Source of the DNA: Vogesella margarita
GTDB lineage: Bacteria > Pseudomonadota > Gammaproteobacteria > Burkholderiales > Chromobacteriaceae
DNA: 64,000 nucleotides
Assembly (NCBI RefSeq): GCF_028548475.1
Contig: NZ_JAQQLE010000006.1
Coordinates: 1 to 64,000, forward strand
Direction of reading: 5' to 3'
Under the pieces are notes generated by a model, which saw nothing but the letters and a program-made list of their open reading frames with translations, ran no database searches and was not told the DNA's origin. This document shows positions 36,518 to 44,727 of this stretch, one piece after another. The translations under genes and the position numbers were made by a program. Position 1 is the first letter of the stretch. The number at the start of each line of letters is the position of its first letter.

Positions 36518-37528
36518 GTGAACAAAACTACCCTTCCGCAACTTGACCTGTCCGCCTTCCACGCCGGTGGCGCGCAACGCGCCGCCTTCCTGCACGAACT
36601 GAAAACCGCCGCGCGCGAGGTCGGTTTCTTCTACCTAAAGGGTCACGGCGTGCCCGACAGCCTGCAACAGCAGGTGCTGGACGTCTCGCGCCAGTTCTTC
36701 GCGCTGCCGGACGCCGCCAAGCAGCGCGTGGCGATGGTCAACTCGCCCCACTTTCGCGGCTATACCCGCGCCGGCGGCGAGCTGACGCTGGGACAGGCCG
36801 ACTGGCGCGAACAGTTCGACGTGATGCGCGAGACCCCGCTGCGCCGGCTGCACTACGGCGACCAGCCGTGGCTGCGCCTGCACGGCCCCAACCAGTGGCC
36901 GGCCGAGCTGCCGCAGATGCGGGACATCGTGCTGCGCTGGCAGGACAGCCTGACCGAGGTCACCCTCACCCTGCTGCGCGCCTTTGCCATCGCGCTGGAG
37001 CAGGCGGAAGACGTATTCGACCACACCGTGGCCGACGGCCCGTTCCAGCACCTGAAGCTGATCCGCTACCCGGGGCGCGACCATACCGACAGCGAGCAAG
37101 GCGTCGGTGCGCACAAGGATTCCGGCTACCTGACGCTGGTGCTGCAGGGCGACCAGCCGGGGCTGGAAGTGCTGCTAGGCGACGAGTGGGTGCTGGCGAC
37201 CCCGGTTGCAGGCACGTTCGTGGTGAATATCGGCGAGCTGCTGGAACTGGCCTCCAACGGCTACCTCAAGGCGACGCTGCATCGCGTGGTCACGCCGCCG
37301 GCCGGTATCGACCGCCTGTCCAGCGCTTTCTTCATGGCGGCGCAGCTGGATGCCAACGTGCCCTTGCTGACCCTGCCGGCACACCTGGCCGCCGAAGCCC
37401 GCGGCCCGGCCAGCGACCCGCACAACCCGCTGTTCTACCAGGTTGGCCGCAACGTGCTGAAGGGCCGCCTGCGCTCGCACGTGGACGTGGCCAATGCCCA
37501 CTACGGCGAGCTGGAACCGGCCCTGTAA
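36518..37528 (+). CDS. 2-oxoglutarate/Fe(II)-dependent oxygenase, isopenicillin-N-synthase-like
   Basis: 336 residues. The N-terminal DIOX_N region (AAREVGFFYLKGHGVPDSLQQQVLDVSRQFFALP) precedes a double-stranded beta-helix domain with the iron ligands in GVGAHKDSGYLTLVLQ (His-x-Asp) and LKATLHRVV (distal His), plus DRLSSAFF, the Arg-x-Ser that holds 2-oxoglutarate. Substrate unknown. It lies 39 bp after the amino-acid permease with a good ribosome binding site (CAGGAGTTCC), so it probably acts on the imported compound, for example by oxidising an organosulfur amino acid (inference). Confidence 0.9.
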   Translation: MNKTTLPQLDLSAFHAGGAQRAAFLHELKTAAREVGFFYLKGHGVPDSLQQQVLDVSRQFFALPDAAKQRVAMVNSPHFRGYTRAGGELTLGQADWREQFDVMRETPLRRLHYGDQPWLRLHGPNQWPAELPQMRDIVLRWQDSLTEVTLTLLRAFAIALEQAEDVFDHTVADGPFQHLKLIRYPGRDHTDSEQGVGAHKDSGYLTLVLQGDQPGLEVLLGDEWVLATPVAGTFVVNIGELLELASNGYLKATLHRVVTPPAGIDRLSSAFFMAAQLDANVPLLTLPAHLAAEARGPASDPHNPLFYQVGRNVLKGRLRSHVDVANAHYGELEPAL

Positions 37529-37742
37529 CGGTGCGCAATCCGCCAGCCGGCGCCGCGCCCGCTCCCGCGCGCATCGTCCTCGCCCCGCCGCCGCCTTGCC
37601 GGCGGCGTTTTCCTATCCGGATTTCCTGCAAAGCATTGCACCCGGCCACCAGATATTCATATCGGATTTCCTTGATTAGTCCACGGCGGCGGCGACCGTA
37701 TAGTGGTTCCACCCCGGCAACACGGCTCACCAGGAAATTGTC
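37529..37742. promoter_or_regulatory. Intergenic region with probable promoter of the encapsulin operon
   Basis: 214 bp without a gene. An AT-rich patch holds the inverted repeat GATAT-TC-ATATC (37652-37663), followed by TTGATT (37672-37677) and TATAGT (37699-37704), the latter two wider apart than an ideal sigma-70 promoter. It is the only plausible promoter for the rhodanese-to-cysteine desulfurase unit. Confidence 0.4.
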
Positions 37743-38237
37743 ATGCCAGAAATCCAAACACCCCCCACCCCCGCCGCCGTCAGCGCGCCGGATGCCGCAC
37801 CGCTGCTGACTACCGCCCGTGAGCGGGCGCAGGTCGCCGGCCTCGCCTACGCCGGCTGCCTGTACCCGCAGGAAGCGTGGTCGCTGGTCGAGGCCGGCAT
37901 CGCGCAACTGGTCGACGTCCGCACCGCAGAAGAGCGCAAGTTCGTCGGCCACGTGCCCGGCTCGCTGCACGTGGCGTGGCAAACCGGCACCGCGCTGCTC
38001 AAGAACCCGCGCTTCCTGCGCGAGCTGGAAAGCAAGGCCGGCGGCAAGGATGCGGTGATCGTGCTGCTGTGCCGCAGCGGCAAACGCTCGGCCGCGGCGG
38101 CCGAGGAAGCAAGCCGCGCCGGCTTCAGCCGGGTGTTCAACGTGCTGGAAGGCTTCGAAGGCGATCTGGACGAGCAGCAGCGCCGTGGCGATGTCGGCGG
38201 CTGGCGCCATCACCGCCTGCCGTGGCAACAGGATTAA
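37743..38237 (+). CDS. Rhodanese-domain sulfurtransferase
   Basis: 164 residues with one rhodanese domain: AWSLVEAGIAQLVDVRTAEERKFVGHVPGSLHVAW, then the active-site loop LLCRSGKRSAAAAEEA with the persulfide-forming Cys, and FSRVFNVLEGFEGDLD. It moves sulfane sulfur between carriers. First gene of a tight unit rhodanese - serine acetyltransferase - encapsulin shell - cysteine desulfurase. There is no signal peptide, so it works in the cytoplasm. It probably passes on or receives the persulfide handled by the encapsulated desulfurase (inference from context). Confidence 0.93.
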   Translation: MPEIQTPPTPAAVSAPDAAPLLTTARERAQVAGLAYAGCLYPQEAWSLVEAGIAQLVDVRTAEERKFVGHVPGSLHVAWQTGTALLKNPRFLRELESKAGGKDAVIVLLCRSGKRSAAAAEEASRAGFSRVFNVLEGFEGDLDEQQRRGDVGGWRHHRLPWQQD

Positions 38238-38262
38238 TCCGACTTTTCCCGGAGTGGATCAC

Positions 38263-39222
38263 ATGAACGACCGAGCAAAAAACTGGCTTTCCTTCGGCCA
38301 CCAGCAGCAGAACTGGGATATCGATCAGGTGGTGCGCGAGCTGCGCGGCGCACGCCAGGCCTGGCGCCAGGCCCACGGCCGCACCCGCGAGCTGGGCGGA
38401 CGCGAGTTTCCGTCTCGCGAGGCACTGCGCGACATTGTGGAGGCGCTGTCCGGCGTGCTGTTCCCGATGCGCCTCGGGCCGCCGGACCTGAACGAAAGCA
38501 GCGAAGACTTTTATGTCGGCCACACGCTGGCCCAGGCGCTAGACGCGCTGGTGAAGCAGCTGCAGCTGGAGCTGAGCTACAGCGCCCGGCTGCAGGGACT
38601 GAGCGACACCAAGAGCGAACAGCACGCGGTGACCATCGCCCGCGGCCTGGCCGCCGAGCTGCCGCGCCTGCGCCGCATCCTCGATGCCGACGTGCACGCC
38701 GCCTACGTGGGCGACCCGGCCGCGCGCAGCGTGGACGAGGTGCTGCTGTGCTACCCCGGCATCACCGCCATCCTCTACCACCGCCTGGCGCACCACCTGT
38801 ACCGCGCCGGCGCCACGCTGGTGGCCCGCATCATCGCCGAGATCGCGCACTCCGACACCGGCATCGACATCCACCCCGGCGCGCAGATCGGCAAGGGCTT
38901 TTTCATCGACCACGGCACCGGGGTGGTGATCGGCGAAACCGCCGTCATCGGCGAGCGGGTGCGGCTGTACCAGGCGGTGACGCTGGGCGCCAAGCGCTTT
39001 GCCAGCGACGCCGACGGCAAGCTGGAAAAAGGCCAGCCGCGCCACCCGATCGTCGAAGACGACGTGGTGATCTACGCCGGCGCCACCCTGCTGGGCCGCA
39101 TCACCATCGGCCAGGGCGCCACCATCGGCGGCAACGTGTGGCTCACCCGCGACGTGCTGCCCGGCAGCCACATCACCCAGGCCAACAGCCAGAACCTTAC
39201 CGGTGCGCCGCATCTGCGCTAG
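38263..39222 (+). CDS. Serine O-acetyltransferase, EpsC-type
   Basis: 319 residues. A long helical N-terminal part (about 1-190) and a C-terminal left-handed beta-helix of hexapeptide repeats (from HSDTGIDIHPGAQIGKGFFIDHGTG onward, with GVVIGETAVIGERVRLYQAVTLG and IYAGATLLGRITIGQGATIGGNVWLT). It makes O-acetylserine, the carbon skeleton for cysteine. The start at 38263 (after CCCGGAGTGGATC) is preferred to an upstream in-frame ATG inside the rhodanese gene. It belongs to the encapsulin operon and supplies the precursor of the desulfurase substrate. Confidence 0.93.
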   Translation: MNDRAKNWLSFGHQQQNWDIDQVVRELRGARQAWRQAHGRTRELGGREFPSREALRDIVEALSGVLFPMRLGPPDLNESSEDFYVGHTLAQALDALVKQLQLELSYSARLQGLSDTKSEQHAVTIARGLAAELPRLRRILDADVHAAYVGDPAARSVDEVLLCYPGITAILYHRLAHHLYRAGATLVARIIAEIAHSDTGIDIHPGAQIGKGFFIDHGTGVVIGETAVIGERVRLYQAVTLGAKRFASDADGKLEKGQPRHPIVEDDVVIYAGATLLGRITIGQGATIGGNVWLTRDVLPGSHITQANSQNLTGAPHLR

Positions 39223-39264
39223 CCGCCACCTTTTACCTCAACCAACGCCACACAAGGAATCATC

Positions 39265-40197
39265 ATGGCCGAACATCAGGATGCCCAACTGGCACTGGGC
39301 GACAACGCCGCCCGCCAGCTGGCGAACGCCACCAAGACCGTCCCGCAACTATCCACCATCAGCCCGCGCTGGCTGGTGCACCTGCTGCAGTGGACGCCGG
39401 TCGAGGCCGGCATCTTCCGCCTCAACCGCGTGAAAAACGCCGGCAATATGCGTGTCGCGTGCTCGCAGCGCGACGAAGCCGAGCTGCCGCAAACCTTCGT
39501 CGACTACGAAGAGCAGCCGCGCGAGCTGTTCCTCAATGCCGTCACCACAGTGCTGGACGTGCACACCCGCGTGTCCGACCTGTACTCCAGCCCGCACGAC
39601 CAGATCAAGGAACAGCTGCGCCTGACCATCGAAACCATCAAGGAACGTCAGGAATCCGAGCTGATCAACAACCCGGAATACGGCCTCTTGGCCAATGTGG
39701 ACGACACGCAGCGCATCAGCACGCTGACCGGTGCCCCCACCCCGGACGACTTTGACGAGCTGCTGACCAAGGTGTGGAAAGAGCCGGGCTTCTTCCTTGC
39801 CCACCCGCTGGCCATCGCCGCCTTCGGCCGCGAGTGCACCCGTCGCGGCGTGCCGCCGCCGACCGTCAGCCTGTTCGGCTCGCAGTTCATCACCTGGCGC
39901 GGCGTGCCGATCATCCCGTCGGACAAGCTGCCGATCGACGAAAACGGCAAGACCAAGATCCTGCTCTTGCGCGTCGGCGACAAGCGTCAGGGCGTGGTCG
40001 GCCTGTACCAGCCGGGCGTGGCCGGCGAACAGAGCCCGGGGCTGTCGGTGCGCTTCATGGGCATCAACCGCAACGCCATCGCGTCCTACCTGATTTCGCT
40101 GTATTGCTCGCTGGCGGTGCTGACCGAAGACGCACTGGCGGTGCTCGAAGACGTGGAGATTGGCAAGTACCATGACTATCCAGACACTTACAAGTAA
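39265..40197 (+). CDS. Family 2A encapsulin nanocompartment shell protein
   Basis: 310 residues matching the SrpI-type (family 2A) encapsulin shell, which has a phage HK97-like fold and assembles into an icosahedral cage. Recognisable stretches are LGDNAARQLANATKTVPQLSTISPRWL at the N-arm, RLNRVKNAGNMRVACSQRDEAELPQTFVDYEE, DDTQRISTLTGAPTPDDFDELLTKVWKEPGFFLAHP and FGSQFITWRGVPIIPSDKLPI. It lacks a family 2B cyclic-nucleotide-binding insert. The cargo desulfurase gene overlaps its 3' end by 26 bp. Family 2A cages are known to hold a cysteine desulfurase and to be tied to sulfur storage or starvation; the neighbouring rhodanese and serine acetyltransferase fit this. Confidence 0.93.
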   Translation: MAEHQDAQLALGDNAARQLANATKTVPQLSTISPRWLVHLLQWTPVEAGIFRLNRVKNAGNMRVACSQRDEAELPQTFVDYEEQPRELFLNAVTTVLDVHTRVSDLYSSPHDQIKEQLRLTIETIKERQESELINNPEYGLLANVDDTQRISTLTGAPTPDDFDELLTKVWKEPGFFLAHPLAIAAFGRECTRRGVPPPTVSLFGSQFITWRGVPIIPSDKLPIDENGKTKILLLRVGDKRQGVVGLYQPGVAGEQSPGLSVRFMGINRNAIASYLISLYCSLAVLTEDALAVLEDVEIGKYHDYPDTYK

Positions 40198-41974
40198 GCC
40201 CGACGGCCTGCCGGATGCGGGCGAGCTGGCGCGGCTGGCCAACGCCTTCTTCAGCAGCCTGCCCGGCCAGACGCCACAGGACAGCGGCACGCTGACCCCG
40301 CCATCCGGCGCCGCGCAGCCGGCGATCCAGCCGCTGCCGGCCACCGCACCAATGCCGGCGGTAGGTAGCGGCCTGCGCGACCCGGCGGCCTATGCCGTGC
40401 CGGAAGGCTATGCGGCCAACGTGCCACAGTTGGCCGCAGTGCAGCCGTCGGCCCCGACGGCAGGCGGCGCACCGGCCTCGTCACCGTATTACTTCGTGAG
40501 CGAGGGCGGCCGCTACGGCGAGCTGGCCGGCAGCACGCCGACCGCGCCGCTGCCCGGCGTGGACGACCGCGTCACCGCGCAGTCCTTCGGCCTGCCCGGA
40601 GAGGACGTGCTGCGCGCACTGCTGGCCGGCGACAGCCGCCAGCAACCGGCCGCACCGGCACCCGCTGCCGCCCCCGCCAGCAGTCAGTTCTATTTCCTGA
40701 GACCGGTGACGCGGCTGGACAAGGCGCCGGACTTCGACCGCCACGTCGCCAGCCGCCAGCACGGTTTCGACGTCAACGCCATCCGCCGGGATTTCCCGAT
40801 TCTGGCGGAGCGCGTCAACGGCAAGCCGCTGATCTGGCTGGACAACGCCGCCACCACGCACAAGCCGCAATCGGTGATCGACCGCATTTCGTACTTTTAC
40901 CAGCACGAGAACTCCAACATCCACCGCGCCGCCCACGAGTTGGCCGCACGCGCGACCGACGCCTACGAGGCCGCCCGCAACAAGGTGGCGCGCTTCATCG
41001 GTGCCGGCAGCCCGGACGAGATCATCTTCGTGCGTGGTGCCACCGAGGCGATCAACCTGGTGGCCAACACCTGGGGCCAGCAGAACATCGGCGCCGGCGA
41101 CGAGATCATCGTCTCCAACCTGGAGCACCACGCCAACATCGTGCCGTGGCAGCAACTGGCGGCCCGTGTCGGTGCGCGCATCCGCGTGATTCCGGTGGAC
41201 GACAGCGGCCAGATCCTGCTCGACGAGTACCGCAAGCTGCTCAACAGCCGCACCCGGCTGGTGGCTATCACCCAGGTTTCCAACGCGCTGGGGACGGTGA
41301 CGCCGGTGGCCGAGGTCATCGCGCTGGCGCACGCCGCCGGTGCGCGGGTGCTGGTGGACGGCGCGCAGTCGGTATCGCACCTGCGCGTCAACGTGCAGGC
41401 GCTGGACGCGGACTTCTTCGTGTTCTCCGGCCACAAGGTGTTTGCACCCACCGGCATCGGCGTGGTGTACGGCAAGGCGGCACTGCTGGACAGCATGCCG
41501 CCGTGGCAAGGCGGCGGCAACATGATTGCCGACGTCACCTTCGAGAAGACGCTGTACCAGCCGGCGCCCAACAAGTTCGAAGCCGGCACCGGCAATATTG
41601 CCGACGCCGTCGGCCTGGGCGCCGCCATCGACTACGTGGAACGCATCGGTCTGGACAACATCGCGCGCTACGAGCACGACCTCTTGGTCTACGCCACGCA
41701 CGGCCTGCAAGGCGTGCCGGGGTTGCGGCTGGTCGGTACCGCGGCCAACAAGGCCAGCGTGCTGTCCTTCGTGCTGCCGGGCTACCGCACCGAAGAGGTT
41801 GGCCGCGCACTGAGCCAGGAAGGCATCGCGGTGCGCTCCGGCCACCACTGCGCGCAACCCATCCTGCGCCGTTTCGGGCTGGAGGCGACGGTGCGGCCAT
41901 CGCTCGCGTTCTACAACACCTGCGAGGAGATCGACACGCTGGTGGCGGTGGTGCAGCGACTGGCCAAACGCTGA
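40172..41974 (+). CDS. Encapsulin cargo: SufS-like cysteine desulfurase with N-terminal targeting region
   Basis: 600 residues. Residues 1-195 are a Pro/Ala-rich, probably disordered cargo-targeting region with a helix-like ELARLANAFFSSL (18-30) and two similar short motifs, APASSPYYFV and APASSQFYFL. From about 198 comes a class II (SufS-like) desulfurase: WLDNAATTHKPQSVI, NIHRAAHELA, the His motif LEHHANIVPW, PLP-Lys in FSGHKVFAPTG and the persulfide Cys560 in RSGHHCAQP. It removes sulfur from cysteine as a persulfide. ATG 40172 is chosen; a TTG four codons upstream is possible. It overlaps the shell gene by 26 bp. Confidence 0.94.
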   Translation: MTIQTLTSKPDGLPDAGELARLANAFFSSLPGQTPQDSGTLTPPSGAAQPAIQPLPATAPMPAVGSGLRDPAAYAVPEGYAANVPQLAAVQPSAPTAGGAPASSPYYFVSEGGRYGELAGSTPTAPLPGVDDRVTAQSFGLPGEDVLRALLAGDSRQQPAAPAPAAAPASSQFYFLRPVTRLDKAPDFDRHVASRQHGFDVNAIRRDFPILAERVNGKPLIWLDNAATTHKPQSVIDRISYFYQHENSNIHRAAHELAARATDAYEAARNKVARFIGAGSPDEIIFVRGATEAINLVANTWGQQNIGAGDEIIVSNLEHHANIVPWQQLAARVGARIRVIPVDDSGQILLDEYRKLLNSRTRLVAITQVSNALGTVTPVAEVIALAHAAGARVLVDGAQSVSHLRVNVQALDADFFVFSGHKVFAPTGIGVVYGKAALLDSMPPWQGGGNMIADVTFEKTLYQPAPNKFEAGTGNIADAVGLGAAIDYVERIGLDNIARYEHDLLVYATHGLQGVPGLRLVGTAANKASVLSFVLPGYRTEEVGRALSQEGIAVRSGHHCAQPILRRFGLEATVRPSLAFYNTCEEIDTLVAVVQRLAKR

Positions 41975-41993
41975 ATGTGAACCGGTAGTCCCC

Positions 41994-42029
41994 AAGGTTG
42001 GCCGCAATGGCATTGCGGCCAACCTTTTT
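41994..42029 (+). terminator. Terminator of the encapsulin operon built from two facing TGCGGCCAAC motifs
   Basis: AAGGTTGGCCGCAATG (41994-42009) and its perfect complement (42011-42026) flank a single G, followed by a T run (42025-42029). It is a textbook stem plus U-tract whose arms are two inverted copies of the dispersed 10-mer, 20 bp after the desulfurase stop. Confidence 0.88.
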
Positions 42030-42264
42030 ATTTAACGTCCGACACAGGAAATGAATCCTGCCAACAGCGACGAACCGGTGGCATCATCGCCAGCCACAGC
42101 GCGCTGCGGCCGATTCCGCCATCGAAATACATCAGCTGCTGCCGACGCGGACCACGCAGAAAAGCACGCACGGATGGATCAGGGATGGATTACAACCGGG
42201 ATGCGTATTAAGGTATGGCCGAATACGCCCCTGTTGCGACCTTAATTCTGGAAAGCCTGTCTTG
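42030..42264. other. 235-bp intergenic region before the HD-GYP gene
   Basis: No supported gene: a 64-codon frame (42051-42245) has no ribosome binding site and no recognisable sequence. The 3' part (42205-42260) is AT-richer and probably carries the promoter. Nothing else was recognised. Confidence 0.4.
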
Positions 42265-43404
42265 ATGACCGCCAACCCGCAGTTACTGATGATGACGCTG
42301 AGTCTTCACGACGACACGCTGTCCCATCGCCTGAACGAACTACACAACCGCCTGCTGGAAACAGTGCCGGCGGTCGATCGTATTGCCTGTGCGCTGTACG
42401 ACGAGAAGGACGACATCCTCAAGACCTTCATCAACAGCACGCGCTCGGGCGTGGCCCTCACCGCTTACGAGTACAAGCTGTCCGACAGCCTCACGCTGAG
42501 CAGCCTGGCGGCCAGCGGCGAGTTCCGTGTGCTCGACGACATCGCGCAGGCGCTGCAATCCGATACCGCACACAGCGCCTGGTTGCGCGAACAGGGCTAC
42601 CGCTCGTCGTTCACGGTGCCGTTCTACGATGGCGGCAGCCTCGCCGGTTTCGTGTTCTTCGACTCGATACAGGCGGCGGCCTTCAGCCCGCAGGTGCAGC
42701 GCGACCTGGTGCTGTACACCAACCTGATCAGCATGGCGATTGCCAACGAGCTGTCCGCCGTTCGTTCCATCCTGGCAGCAACACGGGTGGCGCGCGAGCT
42801 GACCGAGGTGCGCGACTTCGAGACCGGCTCCCACCTGGAGCGCATGGCGCGCTACTCGCGCGTGATTGCCCGTGCCGTCGCGCCACGCTACGGCCACAAC
42901 GACGAGTTCGTGGAGTGCGTATACCTGTTCTCGTCGCTGCACGATATCGGCAAGATCGGCATCCCCGACAAGGTACTGCTCAAGCCGGGCCGGCTCGATC
43001 CGGCCGAGCGCGCCATCATGGAAACCCATGTCGACAAGGGAGTGCAGATCATCGACCGCATCGTGGGCAGCGGTGCGCAGCAACGCCTGCCCGACTCCGT
43101 CATCCTGCGCAACATCGTGCACTGCCATCACGAATACCTCGACGGCTCCGGCTATCCGCGGCAGCTGCGGCAGGACGCCATCCCGCTGGAGGCGCGTATC
43201 GTGACGGTGGCCGACATCTTCGATGCGCTGACGGCGATCCGGCCGTACAAGCCGGTCTGGTCGCCGGCCAACGCGCTGGCCGAGCTGGATCGCATGGTTC
43301 TGGCCGGCAAACTGGATGCCGACTGCGTGCAGGCGCTGCACGATCATCTGGACCAGGTCATGGCGATCCACGAGCGCTACGCCGATACCGACGCCGTATC
43401 CTGA
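42265..43404 (+). CDS. GAF and HD-GYP domain c-di-GMP phosphodiesterase
   Basis: 379 residues. N-terminal GAF-like sensor (about 15-165, VDRIACALYDEKDDILKTFIN, FTVPFYDGGSLAGFVFFDS) followed by an HD-GYP domain (about 175-370). The metal motif is intact: LFSSLHDIGKIGIPDKVLLKPGRL, VHCHHEYLDGSGYPRQL (HHE plus GYP) and ADIFDALTAIRPYKP. HD-GYP enzymes break c-di-GMP to GMP. The start used is ATG 42265; a TTG lies one codon upstream. It sits beside the convergent degenerate EAL gene. There is no response-regulator receiver, so the signal comes through GAF. Confidence 0.94.
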   Translation: MTANPQLLMMTLSLHDDTLSHRLNELHNRLLETVPAVDRIACALYDEKDDILKTFINSTRSGVALTAYEYKLSDSLTLSSLAASGEFRVLDDIAQALQSDTAHSAWLREQGYRSSFTVPFYDGGSLAGFVFFDSIQAAAFSPQVQRDLVLYTNLISMAIANELSAVRSILAATRVARELTEVRDFETGSHLERMARYSRVIARAVAPRYGHNDEFVECVYLFSSLHDIGKIGIPDKVLLKPGRLDPAERAIMETHVDKGVQIIDRIVGSGAQQRLPDSVILRNIVHCHHEYLDGSGYPRQLRQDAIPLEARIVTVADIFDALTAIRPYKPVWSPANALAELDRMVLAGKLDADCVQALHDHLDQVMAIHERYADTDAVS

Positions 43405-43440
43405 GCCGTGGCGCAGCGGTCGCCGCCACGGCCAGCGGGC

Positions 43441-43470
43441 AAAAAAACGGCCGGGCTGACAAGCCCGGCC
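43441..43470 (-). terminator. Intrinsic terminator between HD-GYP and EAL-like genes
   Basis: GGCCGGGCT (43449-43457) pairs with AGCCCGGCC (43462-43470) around GACA. On the minus strand it is followed by seven T (43441-43447), so it terminates transcription coming from the EAL-like gene at 43640. It may also stop the HD-GYP transcript as a stem without a T run. Confidence 0.8.
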
Positions 43471-43639
43471 AACAAAAGCCCAAGAGGAGAAAACGCAGAG
43501 ACCACAGGTAAAGCCACCACAAAAAAACAGATCATCCCGGCTGCGTGTCGTCACGCGATGTGTCCACTATAGGCAGCCGGCTGGCGCCAGGGAACCAAGC
43601 AAAAGTGCATTGCTTATCCGGCACGCGCTGCATTGCATA

Positions 43640-44482
43640 TCAGGCCGGCGCCAGCCGCTGCGACACCAGCTGCCCGGCGTAATAGCGCGCCTGCATCTGC
43701 TGCGCCATGGCCAGCATGTTGTCGCACACGATTTCCTCCACCCCCAGCGCAAAGCCCTGCTGCACCAGCTGCGGCATCAGCGCCAGCAGCTGGTCGCGCA
43801 CCTGCGGATACATCACAGCGCGGCGCATGAAGCGCGGCGACAGGCAGACAAAATCCGGCTCCAGCCGCCACAGCCGCGACAAGTCGTGCCCGCTGTCGCC
43901 AAAACCGCCCAGCCCCACCAGATGGCCTTGCTCGCGGTAGCGGCGCACCAGCGCCACCCCAAGCTCGACAGTGGGCTGGTTGATGAACAGCAGAAACATC
44001 ACCTGCCGGCTGGCCAGCCCCAGCTGCGCCAGCAGTGCCGTGGTGAAGTCGATGATGCGGTCGCTGAAGGCGTGGCAGATGCGCGGGTCGAGATCGATGC
44101 GCAGCGGCAGCGCGACATCGTTGCGCCCCAGGTGATTGAGCAGGTGCAGTACGCGGATCAGCTTGAGCAGCGACACGGTCTTGCTTTCGCCGTAATTCAG
44201 CGCGAACAGCCAGTCGGCCGGCAGGTTCTGGCCGAAGCGGCCGTGTATGCGCAGCCGTGCCGCGTAGTGCGCCCGCTGCGGGGCCGTATCGCAGAAGCTG
44301 GCCACCGGGAAAAACTCGCTGGTCAGCCACCAGCCGTCAAAACAGGCAAACACCTCGCGCTCGTTCCAGTGCAATTGCGCGGGACAAGGCAAATCGGCCA
44401 GCAGTTGCCGGCAGGCGCTTAATTGCTGCGGGTTGAATCCCGCCGAAAAACCCTTCGACTGCTTGAAGCGCTTCATGGCCAA
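43640..44482 (-). CDS. Degenerate EAL-domain protein
   Basis: 280 residues. The overall pattern is an EAL barrel: FALNYGESKTVSLLKLIRVLHLL, LRIDLDPRICHAFSDRII, VALVRRYREQGHLVGLGGFGDSGHDLSRLWRLEPDFVCLSPRFM, GFALGVEEIVCDN. The catalytic residues are gone: no EAL triplet, GGFGDSGHDL where DDFGTGYSSL should be, and VEEI in place of AEGVE. It should not hydrolyse c-di-GMP and may bind protein partners or act as a receptor, like YdiV-type proteins (inference). It lies between the HD-GYP gene and the taurine operon and has no sensor domain. Confidence 0.72.
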   Translation of the reverse strand: MAMKRFKQSKGFSAGFNPQQLSACRQLLADLPCPAQLHWNEREVFACFDGWWLTSEFFPVASFCDTAPQRAHYAARLRIHGRFGQNLPADWLFALNYGESKTVSLLKLIRVLHLLNHLGRNDVALPLRIDLDPRICHAFSDRIIDFTTALLAQLGLASRQVMFLLFINQPTVELGVALVRRYREQGHLVGLGGFGDSGHDLSRLWRLEPDFVCLSPRFMRRAVMYPQVRDQLLALMPQLVQQGFALGVEEIVCDNMLAMAQQMQARYYAGQLVSQRLAPA

Positions 44483-44727
44483 TATTCATCAGTAATAGCA
44501 GGCTGCACTTTACCCGCCAATTCGCCCGCGCCTTATAGATAAAACCGATATCGCCATCGGCTTTATTCACAACATCTCCAGCCATTTAATAATTTATCGC
44601 CTTATTCAATTAAGCGATAAATACCGCAGCCGGAACTGAATATAGGGTGCGGCTTTTATTGTTTCCCCGTCCGCCGGTTTCTCTTTTTAATGGCTCCATT
44701 GCAAACGATACACCACTGGAGATTGCC
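44483..44727 (+). promoter_or_regulatory. tauABCD control region with a 9-bp inverted repeat
   Basis: An AT-rich 245-bp gap. ATTTATCGC (44592-44600) and GCGATAAAT (44614-44622) form a perfect 9-bp inverted repeat with 13 bases between, a spacing suited to a dimeric regulator. TATAGG (44641-44646) lies just downstream as a -10-like box. CTGGAGATTGCC before 44728 is the ribosome binding site. Sulfonate operons are usually switched on by LysR proteins of the CysB/Cbl/SsuR type; that this site belongs to one is inference. Confidence 0.5.

Noticed and set aside
42051-42245. 64-codon frame between the encapsulin operon and the HD-GYP gene
   Set aside because: No ribosome binding site, no recognisable sequence, and it overlaps the probable promoter.
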